From an uncultured Slackia sp. (GTDB lineage Bacteria; Actinomycetota; Coriobacteriia; Coriobacteriales; Eggerthellaceae), in NCBI RefSeq assembly GCF_944321625.1, contig NZ_CALUMA010000120.1:1-50659 (forward strand): DNA of 50,659 bases, read 5' to 3'. The position numbers were made by a program, and so were the translations under genes. The notes below the pieces were generated by a model. The model was not told where the DNA came from. It saw nothing but the letters and a program-made list of their open reading frames with translations, and made no database searches. Position 1 is the stretch's first letter. Each line of letters starts with the position of its first letter. Of the stretch, positions 22,673-31,276 are shown one piece after another.

Positions 22673-24811
22673 TCAACGCATGCCGCGGATGCGCTTGCAG
22701 GCCGCCGCGATAGCAGCGATCATCGCAAGTGCGGCGACGATTGCGACGGGCACCACGACCCCGCCGAGAGCATCGCCGGTGGTGGGGAGAGAAGACACCT
22801 TGTCACCGGAAGACGGTGCATCGGGAGTTGTATCGGTGCCGGGATTCTGGTCTTTCCCCTCGTCTCCCGCGCCGGGGGCTGCACCCTCGGCTTTCACCGT
22901 GGGCTCGATGACCGTCTCCCCTTTGACGACTACCGTCTGATCCGCCACGTTGGAATCGCCATTCTCCCAAGCGGGCGCCGTACCGGTTGCACTGTACTTC
23001 ACGAATGCATACCCCTTGTCGGGCTGCGCGCCAAGCTCCAGTTCAGCGCCAATAAGCATATGTTCAAGCACGCTCACGCGCTCTCCGGTCGACGGCTGGA
23101 CGAGCCACGCCCACACGTTATCCGCCTGCTTCATTTCCACCGTGCAGAAATTAAACGTAAACACTTGGGAGCCCGCCTCGCTCACGCTGATGGTGGCGCT
23201 GTCCGCCGTTTCGTAACCGGGGTCGAATTCCAGTTCATACGCACCCACGGGAAGATCGCGAGGGAATCGATAGTAGCCCACATGGCTACCATCAAGCCAC
23301 TCCTCGGCAGCATACTCGGTACCGTCGGCGGCAATTGCCTTAATGGACTCGAGGCCCGTGGCGGGATTGCCATTATCGGTCACGAAAAGCACTGTGTGCT
23401 CTGCGCCGAGGACCACACGTTGGGATGCGCCATTCACCCTGTAGTAATCGTCGATGGTCACCTTATCGGTCGCATACGTCCAAAGCGACATCACATCATT
23501 CGATTCTTCGGTGTTCCCTTTAGGACTAGGCAAACTGCGCTCCGCGTACGTTAGCATGCCGCCTTCGATGACGCCGATGGCAGGACTGAGCGCCACATGG
23601 TTGCCATCCCAGTCTTCCGCGGAAGAGACAAACAGGATGCCCGCTTGGGATCCTTCGGCAACAACGTACGGCTCCCCTTCCAGCGTAAGCGTTCCAGCAT
23701 AGTCGGAGCCACTCGCGGCACGGACGAATATGCCGAGGGTATCGGCTGCGGCTTCATCACCAAGCGCCGTCACGTTGCTGTCAGCAATAGTAAGGTCGCC
23801 TGACACGAATATCGCCGTGCTCTCTTCGCCAATGCTTTCGGCGCGAACGTCGGAATCCTGAATAAGCATATGGCCGTTAGTCTCGATGACGTTACTAGGA
23901 CTTGACGCCTCAATAAAAGAGCCGTCTGTAATCTCTATGCCCTGATGCGCGTAGAGAGCCCAGTCGGAGTCGCCGATATGGGCAGTCAGGTTGGATGCAG
24001 CGATGGTCATCTGCCCCATCGATTCGAAAGCCGAGCCGGTGATGACAACGTCCTCGACGTCGGAAATCATCGCCTCGCCCTCAACCAAGGCCGAATTGCC
24101 CTCGACGGAAGCGTTCTCGGTGCCGAATTTCACCTGACGAGCGTCGGTAATATTGGCGCTACCCGCAACATGCAGACCATACTCGCTGCCCGTCACGGCG
24201 ACGGTAGCGGCGTTGTTGATCACCAGATTGCCGCCAACGTATACGCCAGTCGAGCCCCATACGTCGGACGACGCCGTTTCCGCAATAATGTTGAGCTCTA
24301 CGACGCCGATGCTCAAATCGCCCATGGCGCAGATGCCCTGGCCGGCGCTGCCCGCTGCCTCCGCTCGAATTGAGGCGCTTGAAGAAACGTCGCCCGTGAT
24401 CAATAAGTCACCATCGCATTCAATCGCCGCATAGGCATCATCAGTCGACGCGGAACCGGCAGCCATAACAATAGAGTTCTCACCGATGAGATGAATGGTA
24501 GAACCCGCAGGCACAACGATAGCGGCACCCGATTCGCCCGCGTAGGTGTCAGGGATGGAGATGTCCACGCCATTAAGCGTCAGCGTTCCGGCCGACCCGG
24601 CCCATTCCCATTCCCAGCCAGGGCCCGACGCGCCCTCAGCAGGCGTGCTTTCATCGATGACGATGGGCTCGTTCACCTGATCTGCCGCATATGCGACAGA
24701 GGGCGTCATCCACGACAGCCCGCACAGCGCAAGCACGCCCGCGAGCATCGCCGCGAACGGCAACGCCACGCGCGATAGGTGATGCGCCCTTGCTACGTTC
24801 GCACCGCTCAT
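22673..24811 (-). CDS. LPxTG-anchored surface protein with beta-helix carbohydrate-binding-like domain
   Basis: The 712 residues begin with a signal peptide (ALPFAAMLAGVLALCGLSWMTPSVAYA). Residues 45-400 are a run of short, regular beta repeats of the form LTLNGVDI / STIHLIGENSIV / DLLITGDVSSSASIRAE. This is the layout of Cthe_2159-like pectate- or polygalacturonate-binding parallel beta-helices; the binding role is an inference. Beta modules follow at about 440-640. The C terminus is a canonical anchor: SLPTTGDALGG, a membrane helix and KRIRGMR, so sortase should attach it to the wall. GGAGGTGGAGT precedes ATG 24811. Confidence 0.8.
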   Translation of the reverse strand: MSGANVARAHHLSRVALPFAAMLAGVLALCGLSWMTPSVAYAADQVNEPIVIDESTPAEGASGPGWEWEWAGSAGTLTLNGVDISIPDTYAGESGAAIVVPAGSTIHLIGENSIVMAAGSASTDDAYAAIECDGDLLITGDVSSSASIRAEAAGSAGQGICAMGDLSIGVVELNIIAETASSDVWGSTGVYVGGNLVINNAATVAVTGSEYGLHVAGSANITDARQVKFGTENASVEGNSALVEGEAMISDVEDVVITGSAFESMGQMTIAASNLTAHIGDSDWALYAHQGIEITDGSFIEASSPSNVIETNGHMLIQDSDVRAESIGEESTAIFVSGDLTIADSNVTALGDEAAADTLGIFVRAASGSDYAGTLTLEGEPYVVAEGSQAGILFVSSAEDWDGNHVALSPAIGVIEGGMLTYAERSLPSPKGNTEESNDVMSLWTYATDKVTIDDYYRVNGASQRVVLGAEHTVLFVTDNGNPATGLESIKAIAADGTEYAAEEWLDGSHVGYYRFPRDLPVGAYELEFDPGYETADSATISVSEAGSQVFTFNFCTVEMKQADNVWAWLVQPSTGERVSVLEHMLIGAELELGAQPDKGYAFVKYSATGTAPAWENGDSNVADQTVVVKGETVIEPTVKAEGAAPGAGDEGKDQNPGTDTTPDAPSSGDKVSSLPTTGDALGGVVVPVAIVAALAMIAAIAAACKRIRGMR

Positions 24812-24849
24812 ACTCCACCTCCGAAACAGCTCTTCTTTCCGATAGGCTC

Positions 24850-24870
24850 GCCCCGTCGGAAAGACGGGTG
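24850..24870. promoter_or_regulatory. CCCGTC dyad upstream of the LPxTG gene
   Basis: CCCGTC-GGAAA-GACGGG (24852-24868), followed by TG, resembles a shortened CACCCGT...ACGGG dyad. It lies 41-57 bp upstream of ATG 24811, close to the offset of dyad 1 from its gene. Confidence 0.4.
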
Positions 24871-24944
24871 ATTAGGCAGCGGAAAGGGCATGGACGCACA
24901 CTTCCCGCGCATGCCATCGTACGGAAAGAAGCGCAAGGTGGTTC

Positions 24945-24970
24945 CACCCGTTAGGGGCGCAAAACGGGTG
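24945..24970. promoter_or_regulatory. CACCCGTT dyad 2, between the LuxR gene and the LPxTG gene
   Basis: CACCCGTTAGGGGCGC, then AAAACGGGTG, matches dyad 1 in 22 of 26 positions. It begins 3 bp past the luxR-type stop codon and is not followed by a T-run. Confidence 0.55.
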
Positions 24971-24973
24971 ATG

Positions 24974-26260
24974 CTATCGCAGCATGTATTGCTGTAGATC
25001 TCGTCGGCGACTGATGCCGAGCTTTCTAAACGACGAAGCAAGGCAGCTTTTGACCGTGTTGGCGGAAACGCCCAAGTGGGCGCCAATCTCTTGATTCGTC
25101 CAGTCACGCGCAGCCAGCATTGATACTGCGAATTCAGTGGTTGTGAGGTTGTCAGCCACGGTTTCTTCGGTAACGGGATTATGGATGCGCCGCCATCCCG
25201 CGGAAAACCGGTATGTGATGTCGATGATGTGTTTGAAATCTTCCGGCCAGTCCTTCTTGATGACCGATTCGAGCATGCCGCCTAGAAGCCCGTGATGCTC
25301 GCCGAACGCCTCTATCAGGCCATCGGGGCGAGCGAGCGCCCATGCAGCAAGCAGATGCGTACGCGCCGCATCCGTCTGCCTGAGGCTCATGTAGTCCATC
25401 ACCGCCACCAAATGAAGATATATCTCGGGTATGGGATAGGCGTTCGGCGCCATAAGAAGCGCCGCTTCCACCAAGCCTAAGCTGCGGGAATAGTCGCCTT
25501 CCAAATACAGCTGATGAGCATGCACGTACAGCGCAAATGCACGCAGTCCCGGAGGCAGCAGGGCAAAAAACGTTTCAGCGGGCGGCATGTCGTCAGGCTC
25601 CGGAAGGTGAAGTAGCACCGATGCCGCGTAGGCCACGAACGCCTCGGCAATGCGGCTTTGTGTCGACGAGGAGGCATCGGCATGAAGCGAGAGACGCAGC
25701 TCAGTCAGCGCGAACCGCGCGCCGTTGATATTTCCCAGGGGCAGGTTGGCATACGTGTAGATGAGGTACGCGGACAGCCTTATCGCAAGGTCGGGATGTG
25801 AAAGGAGCTTGCTGCTCACCTGAGCCGCCTCTTCCGCCTGGCCGCTGAAGTAACAGTATTCAGCGCGAGCGATTTCCCTGGTGGCAGGATCTTCGAAGCG
25901 CTCGATTGTTTCTTGACAGGTGCCCGGCACGAATGCGGAGTTCATAAGCGGCATCAAGCTTGCCAGCGCGCCCGCATCTTGCTGAGACGGAAGAGAGGCC
26001 GCTGCGCTGGGCGTCACGGGAAATGCATCTTCCGCTTTGCCAAGGGGAGCGTCCCGAAGCGCGTCTTCAGAGAGATGGACAGCATTGACCGAACTTTTTG
26101 TCGCGCGCAGATTGGTCGGTTTCTGGGCGTTCGGCGGAATAACCCACGAACCGCCGACCTTTCGCGCGCCATCAACGCGCCCTTCCGCGCACAGACGCTG
26201 CACGAGGCGCGTTGAAACTCCCCATTCAGATGCGGTTTCCTGCACGCCCCTATACTCCAC
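24974..26260 (-). CDS. LuxR-family regulator with an extra N-terminal helix-turn-helix
   Basis: The start is taken as GTG 26260 (GGGAAGGGGCAGC upstream), because the N-terminal domain starts there and ATGs further up lack a ribosome binding site. The protein has 428 residues. Residues 5-45 form an excisionase-like HTH (VQETASEWGVSTRLVQRLCAEGRVDGARKVGGSWVIPP). Residues 120-350 are helical and TPR-like. Residues 370-425 are the LuxR HTH (LAARDWTNQEIGAHLGVSANTVKSCLASSFRKLGI). It has no receiver or membrane domain. It heads the surface-protein locus and is the obvious candidate to bind the CACCCGTT dyads (inference). Confidence 0.75.
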   Translation of the reverse strand: MEYRGVQETASEWGVSTRLVQRLCAEGRVDGARKVGGSWVIPPNAQKPTNLRATKSSVNAVHLSEDALRDAPLGKAEDAFPVTPSAAASLPSQQDAGALASLMPLMNSAFVPGTCQETIERFEDPATREIARAEYCYFSGQAEEAAQVSSKLLSHPDLAIRLSAYLIYTYANLPLGNINGARFALTELRLSLHADASSSTQSRIAEAFVAYAASVLLHLPEPDDMPPAETFFALLPPGLRAFALYVHAHQLYLEGDYSRSLGLVEAALLMAPNAYPIPEIYLHLVAVMDYMSLRQTDAARTHLLAAWALARPDGLIEAFGEHHGLLGGMLESVIKKDWPEDFKHIIDITYRFSAGWRRIHNPVTEETVADNLTTTEFAVSMLAARDWTNQEIGAHLGVSANTVKSCLASSFRKLGISRRRDLQQYMLR

Positions 26261-26476
26261 GCTGCCCCTTCCCGATATAAACCAACAGTTGAATTGTATT
26301 CGTTCTGGCGAACAGTTGCGCTCATTCATTCGAGAAATAACGATAAATACGATTAAGGTGACGGGCCGAGCAAAAGAAAAGGCCGAAGCGGAAACACTCC
26401 GACCTATATGCTCTTTTCGCGAACGGGCATAGCATGATGCCGCACCTCGCAACGTCTTTGATTCGCTTGCTGCGCC

Positions 26477-26791
26477 TTACACGAGCTGGATGTGCTCGAT
26501 GTCGTCGCGTTTGCTCTCGCGGTATAGCACGAACTTGTGGCCGATGACCTGGATCATCTCGGACTCGGTGGCGTCGGCCAGCATGAAGGCCGCCTCCTGA
26601 GTGTCAAGATCGCTGGTGTTTTGAACGGTGCATTTGATGAGCTCTTTGCCTTCAAGCAGCGCATTGGTCTGCGAGACGATGGTGGGCGTGATGCCCTGTT
26701 TGCCGATGAACACGATGGGGTCGAGATGATGCGCCAGACTGCGAAGCTGACGAACCTGTTTGCCGGTGATAGCCAAAGGAGTACCTTTCAT
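26477..26791 (-). CDS. yhbY: YhbY family RNA-binding protein (CRM domain)
   Basis: The 104 residues (start MKGTPLAITGKQ at 26791) match the YhbY/CRM fold throughout. LRSLAHHLDPIVFIGKQGIT carries the GxxG-like loop; LLEGKELIKCTVQNTS and MIQVIGHKFVLYRES complete it. Members bind pre-50S ribosomal particles and help ribosome assembly. The frame is open further upstream, but similarity begins here. A start at MTPQCC, 18 bp upstream, is also possible, and neither has a strong ribosome binding site. Confidence 0.85.
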   Translation of the reverse strand: MKGTPLAITGKQVRQLRSLAHHLDPIVFIGKQGITPTIVSQTNALLEGKELIKCTVQNTSDLDTQEAAFMLADATESEMIQVIGHKFVLYRESKRDDIEHIQLV

Positions 26792-26985
26792 ACAACATTG
26801 CGGAGTCATGATCCGAAATTCAGGCGCGCTGCAAACCACGAGCGCGAGAACCATCGGACAAAAGCCCAGGCAAGCCTGGACGCATAATTCGTGGGCGCCC
26901 AGCATAGCGCACCTGTGCCAATAAATAAATCATTACTGCGTTTGCGCACGTATTTAGCAAGATTCAAGAATACGCCCTCGCCTCC

Positions 26986-27014
26986 TTGCGCACGCTGGCC
27001 CATTGCTTTAGACT
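26986..27014 (+). promoter_or_regulatory. Promoter of tRNA-Gln
   Basis: TTGCGC (26986-26991), 17 bp and TAGACT (27009-27014) lie 39 bp before the tRNA, the same form as the tRNA-Thr promoter. Confidence 0.65.
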
Positions 27015-27053
27015 GAATGACTCGGCAGACGCATTCTGCGAAAGCCAGCATGC

Positions 27054-27127
27054 TGGGCCATGGTGTAATGGCAACACAGGGGTTTTTGGTGCCCTTATTC
27101 CGGGTTCGAATCCTGGTGGCCCAGCCA
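27054..27127 (+). tRNA. tRNA-Gln (anticodon UUG)
   Basis: The 74 nt give acceptor TGGGCCA/TGGCCCA, D arm GTGT/ACAC, an anticodon loop TTTTGGT with anticodon TTG, T arm CCGGG TTCGAAT CCTGG, and encoded CCA. The anticodon stem contains wobble pairs. Confidence 0.92.
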
Positions 27128-27220
27128 AATTCTTTCTGATCGAATCGACTTTCGACGGCACCATGCTTTCATATCCCGCACGTGCAAGGATTCGAACCGA
27201 TGAGGTGGAATCGCGTTAAG

Positions 27221-27244
27221 AAAACTGCCCAGTGGGCAGTTTTT
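27221..27244 (+). terminator. Terminator downstream of tRNA-Gln
   Basis: AAAACTGCCC and GGGCAGTTTT form a perfect 10-bp stem with loop AGT and a T-run on the plus strand. It is also A-rich on the left, so it may work in both directions. Confidence 0.8.
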
Positions 27245-27301
27245 AGCGATTCGCTCGAGGGCTTTAACCCGAGAGGCAGAGCGTTCGCGAAGCGGACGCG
27301 G

Positions 27302-27374
27302 GAATCCTGGTGGCCCAGCCAAATTCTTTCTGATTGAATCGACTTTCGACAGCAATACGCTTTCATATCTCTCT
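27302..27374 (+). repeat. Second copy of the tRNA-Gln 3' end, an integration scar
   Basis: GAATCCTGGTGGCCCAGCCA and about 50 bp after it repeat 27108-27180 with few differences, 194 bp apart. The copy holds the tRNA 3' end but no 5' half. This is what remains when an integrated element has been lost or has shrunk. Confidence 0.7.
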
Positions 27375-27747
27375 ATTATCAAACCGCATCTTTTGAAGTC
27401 GCGCAGCGTCGCTCTAGGAGAGATTTAAGGGGCGTCGAGCGGAAAAGTCCCGCCGCTCCACCGTGCTAAAGCGCCGTCCCTGAATTGTTCTCGCACTTTT
27501 AACGTTCCTGCGCGGCTCTTAGGCGCATACTTATTCGACACACGAAGAGCGCATCCGGCCGTTGCCAAATGTACGGCGCCTTGCCGGACATAAAGCATCG
27601 GACGGCTGCGCGAGAGGGGCGTTTCGCACGAGCCCCGTCGGAAGCGAAGCCGGCCACGCTTGAAGAGTACGGCAGCCTTCGTCACGACGCCGAATGAAAG
27701 TCAGGCCGAAAGCAAATCGACGGACGCACAAGAGAGGAAGTCACACG
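27375..27747. other. Leader region of ilvE without a clear gene
   Basis: I see no ORF with a ribosome binding site. GC-rich inverted segments around 27545-27640 could fold in RNA. No T-box specifier loop or leader peptide rich in Leu, Ile or Val is apparent. Confidence 0.4.
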
Positions 27748-28782
27748 ATGGAAAAGAAGGATCTGGACTGGGGCAACCTGAGCTTCAGCTATCAGCCGAC
27801 GGACGCGAGCTACGTCGCCCACTGGAAGGACGGCGAGTGGGACGAGGGCGAAATCACCCCCGACCACACCATCACGCTCTCCGAGTGCGCCGGCATCTTC
27901 CATTATTGCCAGGAAGTGTTCGAGGGACTGAAGGCCTACACCACCAAGGAAGGCGACATCGTGTGCTTCCGCCCCGACCTCAACGCCGACCGCATGTACA
28001 CCTCCGCCGAGCGTCTTGAGATGCCGCCTTTCCCCAAAGACCGCTTCATCGAGGCCGTCAAGCAGGTTGTCGCGGCCAACGCCGCATGGGTGCCGCCTTA
28101 CGGCTCCGGCGCCACGCTGTACGTGCGCCCGTTTATGATCGGCTCCGGCGAGGTCATCGGCGTGGCTCCTGCGCCTGAATACCAGTTCCGCATTCTGGTG
28201 ACGCCCGTGGGTCCCTACTTCAAGGGTGGCTGCAAACCCGTCAAGCTGTGCGTGGCGCAATATGACCGCGCCGCTCCGCACGGCACCGGCAACATCAAGG
28301 CCGGCCTGAACTACGCTATGAGCCTGCATCCCACCATGGAAGCACACCGCAACGGTTTCGACGAGAACATGTACCTGGATTCGCAATCGCGCGAGTACGT
28401 GGAGGAGACCGGCGGCGCCAACATCCTGTTCGTGGACAAGGAAGGCAATCTGGTGGTGCCCCAGTCGCACACCGATTCCATCCTGCCCTCCATCACGCGC
28501 CGTTCGCTCGTGGTCGTGGCGAAAGACCTGGGTTACAACGTGATCGAGCGTCCCGTGAAGTTCTCCGAGGTGCAAAACGGCGACTTCGTGGAGTGCGGCC
28601 TGTGCGGCACCGCCGCCGTCATCAGCCCTGTGGGCGAGATCCACAACGGCGACGAGGTCATCACCTTCCCCGAGGGCCACGATGAGATGGGCCCGGTCAT
28701 GACTAAGCTGCGCGAAACGCTGACCGGCATCCAGGACGGCGAGGTCGAAGACAAGCACGGCTGGATATTCAAGGTTTGCTAA
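27748..28782 (+). CDS. ilvE: Branched-chain amino acid aminotransferase
   Basis: The 344 residues fit a class IV PLP-dependent BCAT. Hallmarks are HWKDGEWDEG near the start, then IFHYCQEVFEGLKAY. The Schiff-base lysine is in GTGNIKAGLNYAMS (about residue 193), and YVEETGGANILFV and TDSILPSITRRS follow. It catalyses the last step of Leu, Ile and Val synthesis using glutamate. AGAGAGGAAG before ATG 27748 sets the start; the frame upstream is open but unrelated. The gene is single, with its own terminator. Confidence 0.93.
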   Translation: MEKKDLDWGNLSFSYQPTDASYVAHWKDGEWDEGEITPDHTITLSECAGIFHYCQEVFEGLKAYTTKEGDIVCFRPDLNADRMYTSAERLEMPPFPKDRFIEAVKQVVAANAAWVPPYGSGATLYVRPFMIGSGEVIGVAPAPEYQFRILVTPVGPYFKGGCKPVKLCVAQYDRAAPHGTGNIKAGLNYAMSLHPTMEAHRNGFDENMYLDSQSREYVEETGGANILFVDKEGNLVVPQSHTDSILPSITRRSLVVVAKDLGYNVIERPVKFSEVQNGDFVECGLCGTAAVISPVGEIHNGDEVITFPEGHDEMGPVMTKLRETLTGIQDGEVEDKHGWIFKVC

Positions 28783-28815
28783 CGCATACAATACGCATGT
28801 GCCACCTACTATAGT

Positions 28816-28843
28816 GAAGGAGTCCTGCGGGGCTCCTTCTTTT
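28816..28843 (+). terminator. Terminator of ilvE
   Basis: GAAGGAG and CTCCTTC pair, extended by T-G and C-G pairs, and are followed by TTTTG. Confidence 0.75.
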
Positions 28844-29022
28844 GTTCGCGCATTTTTTGCGCATCATTGTTCGTGCGGGCCTCCCGCGTCATTGCCCACA
28901 GACGTCTCGCCATCGTTGTCCGCGCGCGCTTTGCGCATCGCATCGCTGTCCCATTTTGGCGCAGACGCTCACAGCCAGTCGTCGGGAAAGACGCCGAGAC
29001 GTTACTCGTGAAGCGACACCCC

Positions 29023-30069
29023 TCACGCCTCTATGCTGATGTAAATCTCGGGTTCGAAATAGTCGTTTTTCTCGTATTCCTCCTCGCTATACGTAAAGTA
29101 CGAGCAGGAAATGTCGGCACCGCCTTCGCCCTTGAGGTCGCTCACGGTCATATGAATGCGCTCGTATGGCGAGCCGTCCAGATATTTCTCTTTGAATTCT
29201 TCGGGCAGTGCATCAAATGAGACCAGCTCTGGCACGGCGAATTCGACATCCAGGCGCTTCACCACGTTGTGCAGCCGTTCGAAATACTTTTCTGCGCGAT
29301 TGAGGTTTTCCCGCATGCTTTTATCCTGGTCGGTCACAAGCGTGTACATCACGGCCTGCACCGCACCGTCGTTGCCTACTGTCATACGAACGCAAGAGCC
29401 GTCCGAGTACTGATCCTCAATCTTTCCCGTAATGAGATACCCATGCTCGCTATATGTATCCATAGGGTCAAAGCCGAGCGCATACAGCCCACTGCGCTCG
29501 AACGCATCCTCTATCGTGTAGAACGTTTGCGCAGCAGTCTGCTGTTCCTGGCGCGTCAGATTGGCGCAATCCGCGAAATGCACGGCGTATAACGCCGCCA
29601 GAAAAAGTGTGCATGAGAGGAACATCGCCAGGACGCATGCCCCCGGTTTAGGCACCTTGATGCCCAGGAGAATTGCCGCTCTACGGGCGCTGTACGCAAG
29701 CGATGCCCTTTGACCTGGCTTGGCATCGGGAAAATGAGCGATAGGAGAATTGTCGCCCCGGTCGCGGGCGGCCCTGCGCGACCGTAGCGCTTTTTCCTCG
29801 ACCGATGCCCACGCGGCCCGTCCCAGGCCTATTCGCTCGGCGAGTATCGCATAGCAAATAAGCGCCGTGAGTGCTGCGACGAGGACAAGCCAAACGGCCA
29901 TGCCGATCATGTACGGACTATTTGGATTGTGGAACACGATGTCGTCGAGCATGCAGAGCAAAAGCCACTCCGCGCTGAGCAAAAGAATCAACCACTGCGC
30001 GCGTAATCCCAGAACGGCCGCAAGATAATACCTGATAACAAGCCAGCGGTCTTTCTTGCTCACTGCCAT
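29023..30069 (-). CDS. Membrane protein of unknown function (348 aa)
   Basis: Two membrane segments occupy residues 25-80 (WLILLLSAEWLLLCML, AVWLVLVAALTALICYAI). A cytoplasmic loop rich in Arg follows, then a third segment at about 145-165 (ACVLAMFLSCTLFLAALYAVHF). The last 180 residues lie outside the membrane and contain mixed alpha/beta sequence ending in PEIYISIEA. GAAAGGGGC precedes ATG 30069. I recognise no family and the neighbours give no hint. Confidence 0.65.
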   Translation of the reverse strand: MAVSKKDRWLVIRYYLAAVLGLRAQWLILLLSAEWLLLCMLDDIVFHNPNSPYMIGMAVWLVLVAALTALICYAILAERIGLGRAAWASVEEKALRSRRAARDRGDNSPIAHFPDAKPGQRASLAYSARRAAILLGIKVPKPGACVLAMFLSCTLFLAALYAVHFADCANLTRQEQQTAAQTFYTIEDAFERSGLYALGFDPMDTYSEHGYLITGKIEDQYSDGSCVRMTVGNDGAVQAVMYTLVTDQDKSMRENLNRAEKYFERLHNVVKRLDVEFAVPELVSFDALPEEFKEKYLDGSPYERIHMTVSDLKGEGGADISCSYFTYSEEEYEKNDYFEPEIYISIEA

Positions 30070-30250
30070 GATGCGCCCCTTTCATCGCACGTAAATCCTA
30101 CCACGCAAGGGCGCTCTACGATGCGACACGAGAGAGGGTGCACGAGGAGATTGCTTGGCATGATGGCCGCCATGACACGACACGGCATCCTTCCGAGCAT
30201 CATCACGTCCGCGCTTCTTCTGCACCCGCCGCATTCGGCGAGAGGTCCAG

Positions 30251-30279
30251 TTGACCGAATAGGAGCGCGGCGGTAAAAT
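30251..30279 (+). promoter_or_regulatory. Promoter of tRNA-Lys
   Basis: TTGACC (30251-30256), 17 bp and TAAAAT (30274-30279) form a strong sigma-70 promoter 43 bp before the tRNA. Confidence 0.75.
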
Positions 30280-30281
30280 GC

Positions 30282-30317
30282 ATGCTTGCGCATTTGTATA
30301 ACGCGATGCGCAAGCAT
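30282..30317 (+). other. Perfect hairpin in the tRNA-Lys precursor leader
   Basis: ATGCTTGCGCAT (30282-30293) and ATGCGCAAGCAT (30306-30317) are a perfect 12-bp stem with a 12-nt loop, just before the mature tRNA. It may guide 5' processing. Confidence 0.6.
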
Positions 30318-30322
30318 AGCGT

Positions 30323-30398
30323 GGGCCGTTAGCTCAGTTGGTAGAGCAGGGGACTTTTAATCCCAAGGCCGCGGGTTCGAACCCCTCACGGCCCACCA
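30323..30398 (+). tRNA. tRNA-Lys (anticodon UUU)
   Basis: The 76 nt fold with acceptor GGGCCGT/ACGGCCC, D arm GCTC/GAGC, anticodon loop CTTTTAA (TTT), T arm GCGGG TTCGAAC CCCTC and encoded CCA. Confidence 0.95.
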
Positions 30399-30407
30399 TT
30401 GGACACA

Positions 30408-30431
30408 AAAGCCAGCCAAAGGGCTGGCTTT
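30408..30431 (+). terminator. Terminator of tRNA-Lys
   Basis: AAAGCCAGC and GCTGGCTTT form a 9-bp stem followed by CTCATTT. Confidence 0.75.
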
Positions 30432-30845
30432 CTCATTTGCCCGGCAATAACCCCATCAACGACTTTGAAATAGCCTGAGGCCCTGAGGGCAACGTTAAAA
30501 AAGAAAGCCGCCATGGTCAATTTGGATTCGAATGGGCGATTCATGCGTTAGATAGTAAGCCGCTGGTTAAAAAGTGCGTCGAATGGGCGAATGAGAAGCT
30601 CGCAATCTCCCATTTAGACGCGATAACGCCGAAAAAGATGTCTTTGCGGGACTACTTTCGGGAAAACCACTGCAGCGACAGCAGAAACAGAAGGAAATCA
30701 ACTCGTAAGCCGCATCTGGCAACATCAAGAACGCCCATTCCACTATACAAATGACCACGCGCCATCAAATGAATGAGTAGTCCGCCCAGATGAATGGTTA
30801 TTTGACCAAGAGAGCTCTCCATCCGTCACCAACAAGTCAATTCGT
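30432..30845. other. Gene-poor, lower-GC region, probably decayed sequence
   Basis: About 80 codons are open on the plus strand around 30490-30740 (for example EWANEKLAISHLDAITPKKMSLRDYF), but with no start codon or ribosome binding site near the front. Composition is lower in GC than the flanks. I take it as a relic of an unidentified gene. Confidence 0.35.
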
Positions 30846-31150
30846 CCGTTCTACGAATAACGAATCGGTGAAGAGATGCGCGAATCGAGCCATCGCAACC
30901 CCGGCTCGATCCGTGTACGTTTAACGCCCATCTCCATCGCGCTCCCAAAGAGATACAGCGACATCGCGCATTGCGGGGGTCGAGGACAGTTTCGCTCATC
31001 TGGACATACACCGCTCATCCATGCGACGCGCCATAAAATCGACCTCACCCGCCTGAAGCGCACCAACTTCGACAATATACCCACGCTGCACAAGCATTTC
31101 GAGTATATCTGAAAGCAAGTAAGAGCGCGGAAGCTTGACGGACACCTTTG
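30846..31150 (-). pseudogene. Remnant of an AAA+ ATPase with DUF4143 C terminus
   Basis: The minus strand reads SYLLSDILEMLVQRGYIVEVGALQAGEVDFMARR (about 31120-31015), the conserved stretch of DUF4143 proteins (LEN..Y.EL.RRGY.V.VG....EVDF.A). The next conserved block, VYVQMSETVLDPRN, appears in a different frame at 31015-30965. A frameshift and later stops therefore break the gene, and the ATPase half is missing. Confidence 0.5.
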
Positions 31151-31276
31151 TGCCGCAGCAAAAAGGCCGGGGCGATTGCCTCGGCCTTTGGCTTGGATAT
31201 ATGGATTCAATCTCAAGGACGGCTGATGCCCAAGCAGCCATTCGCCAAGGCGCCCGAACAAATGGGCAACCCGTCT

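Noticed and set aside
27375..27747. T-box or leader peptide upstream of ilvE
   Set aside because: No T-box sequence, specifier loop or Leu/Ile/Val-rich short ORF could be found.
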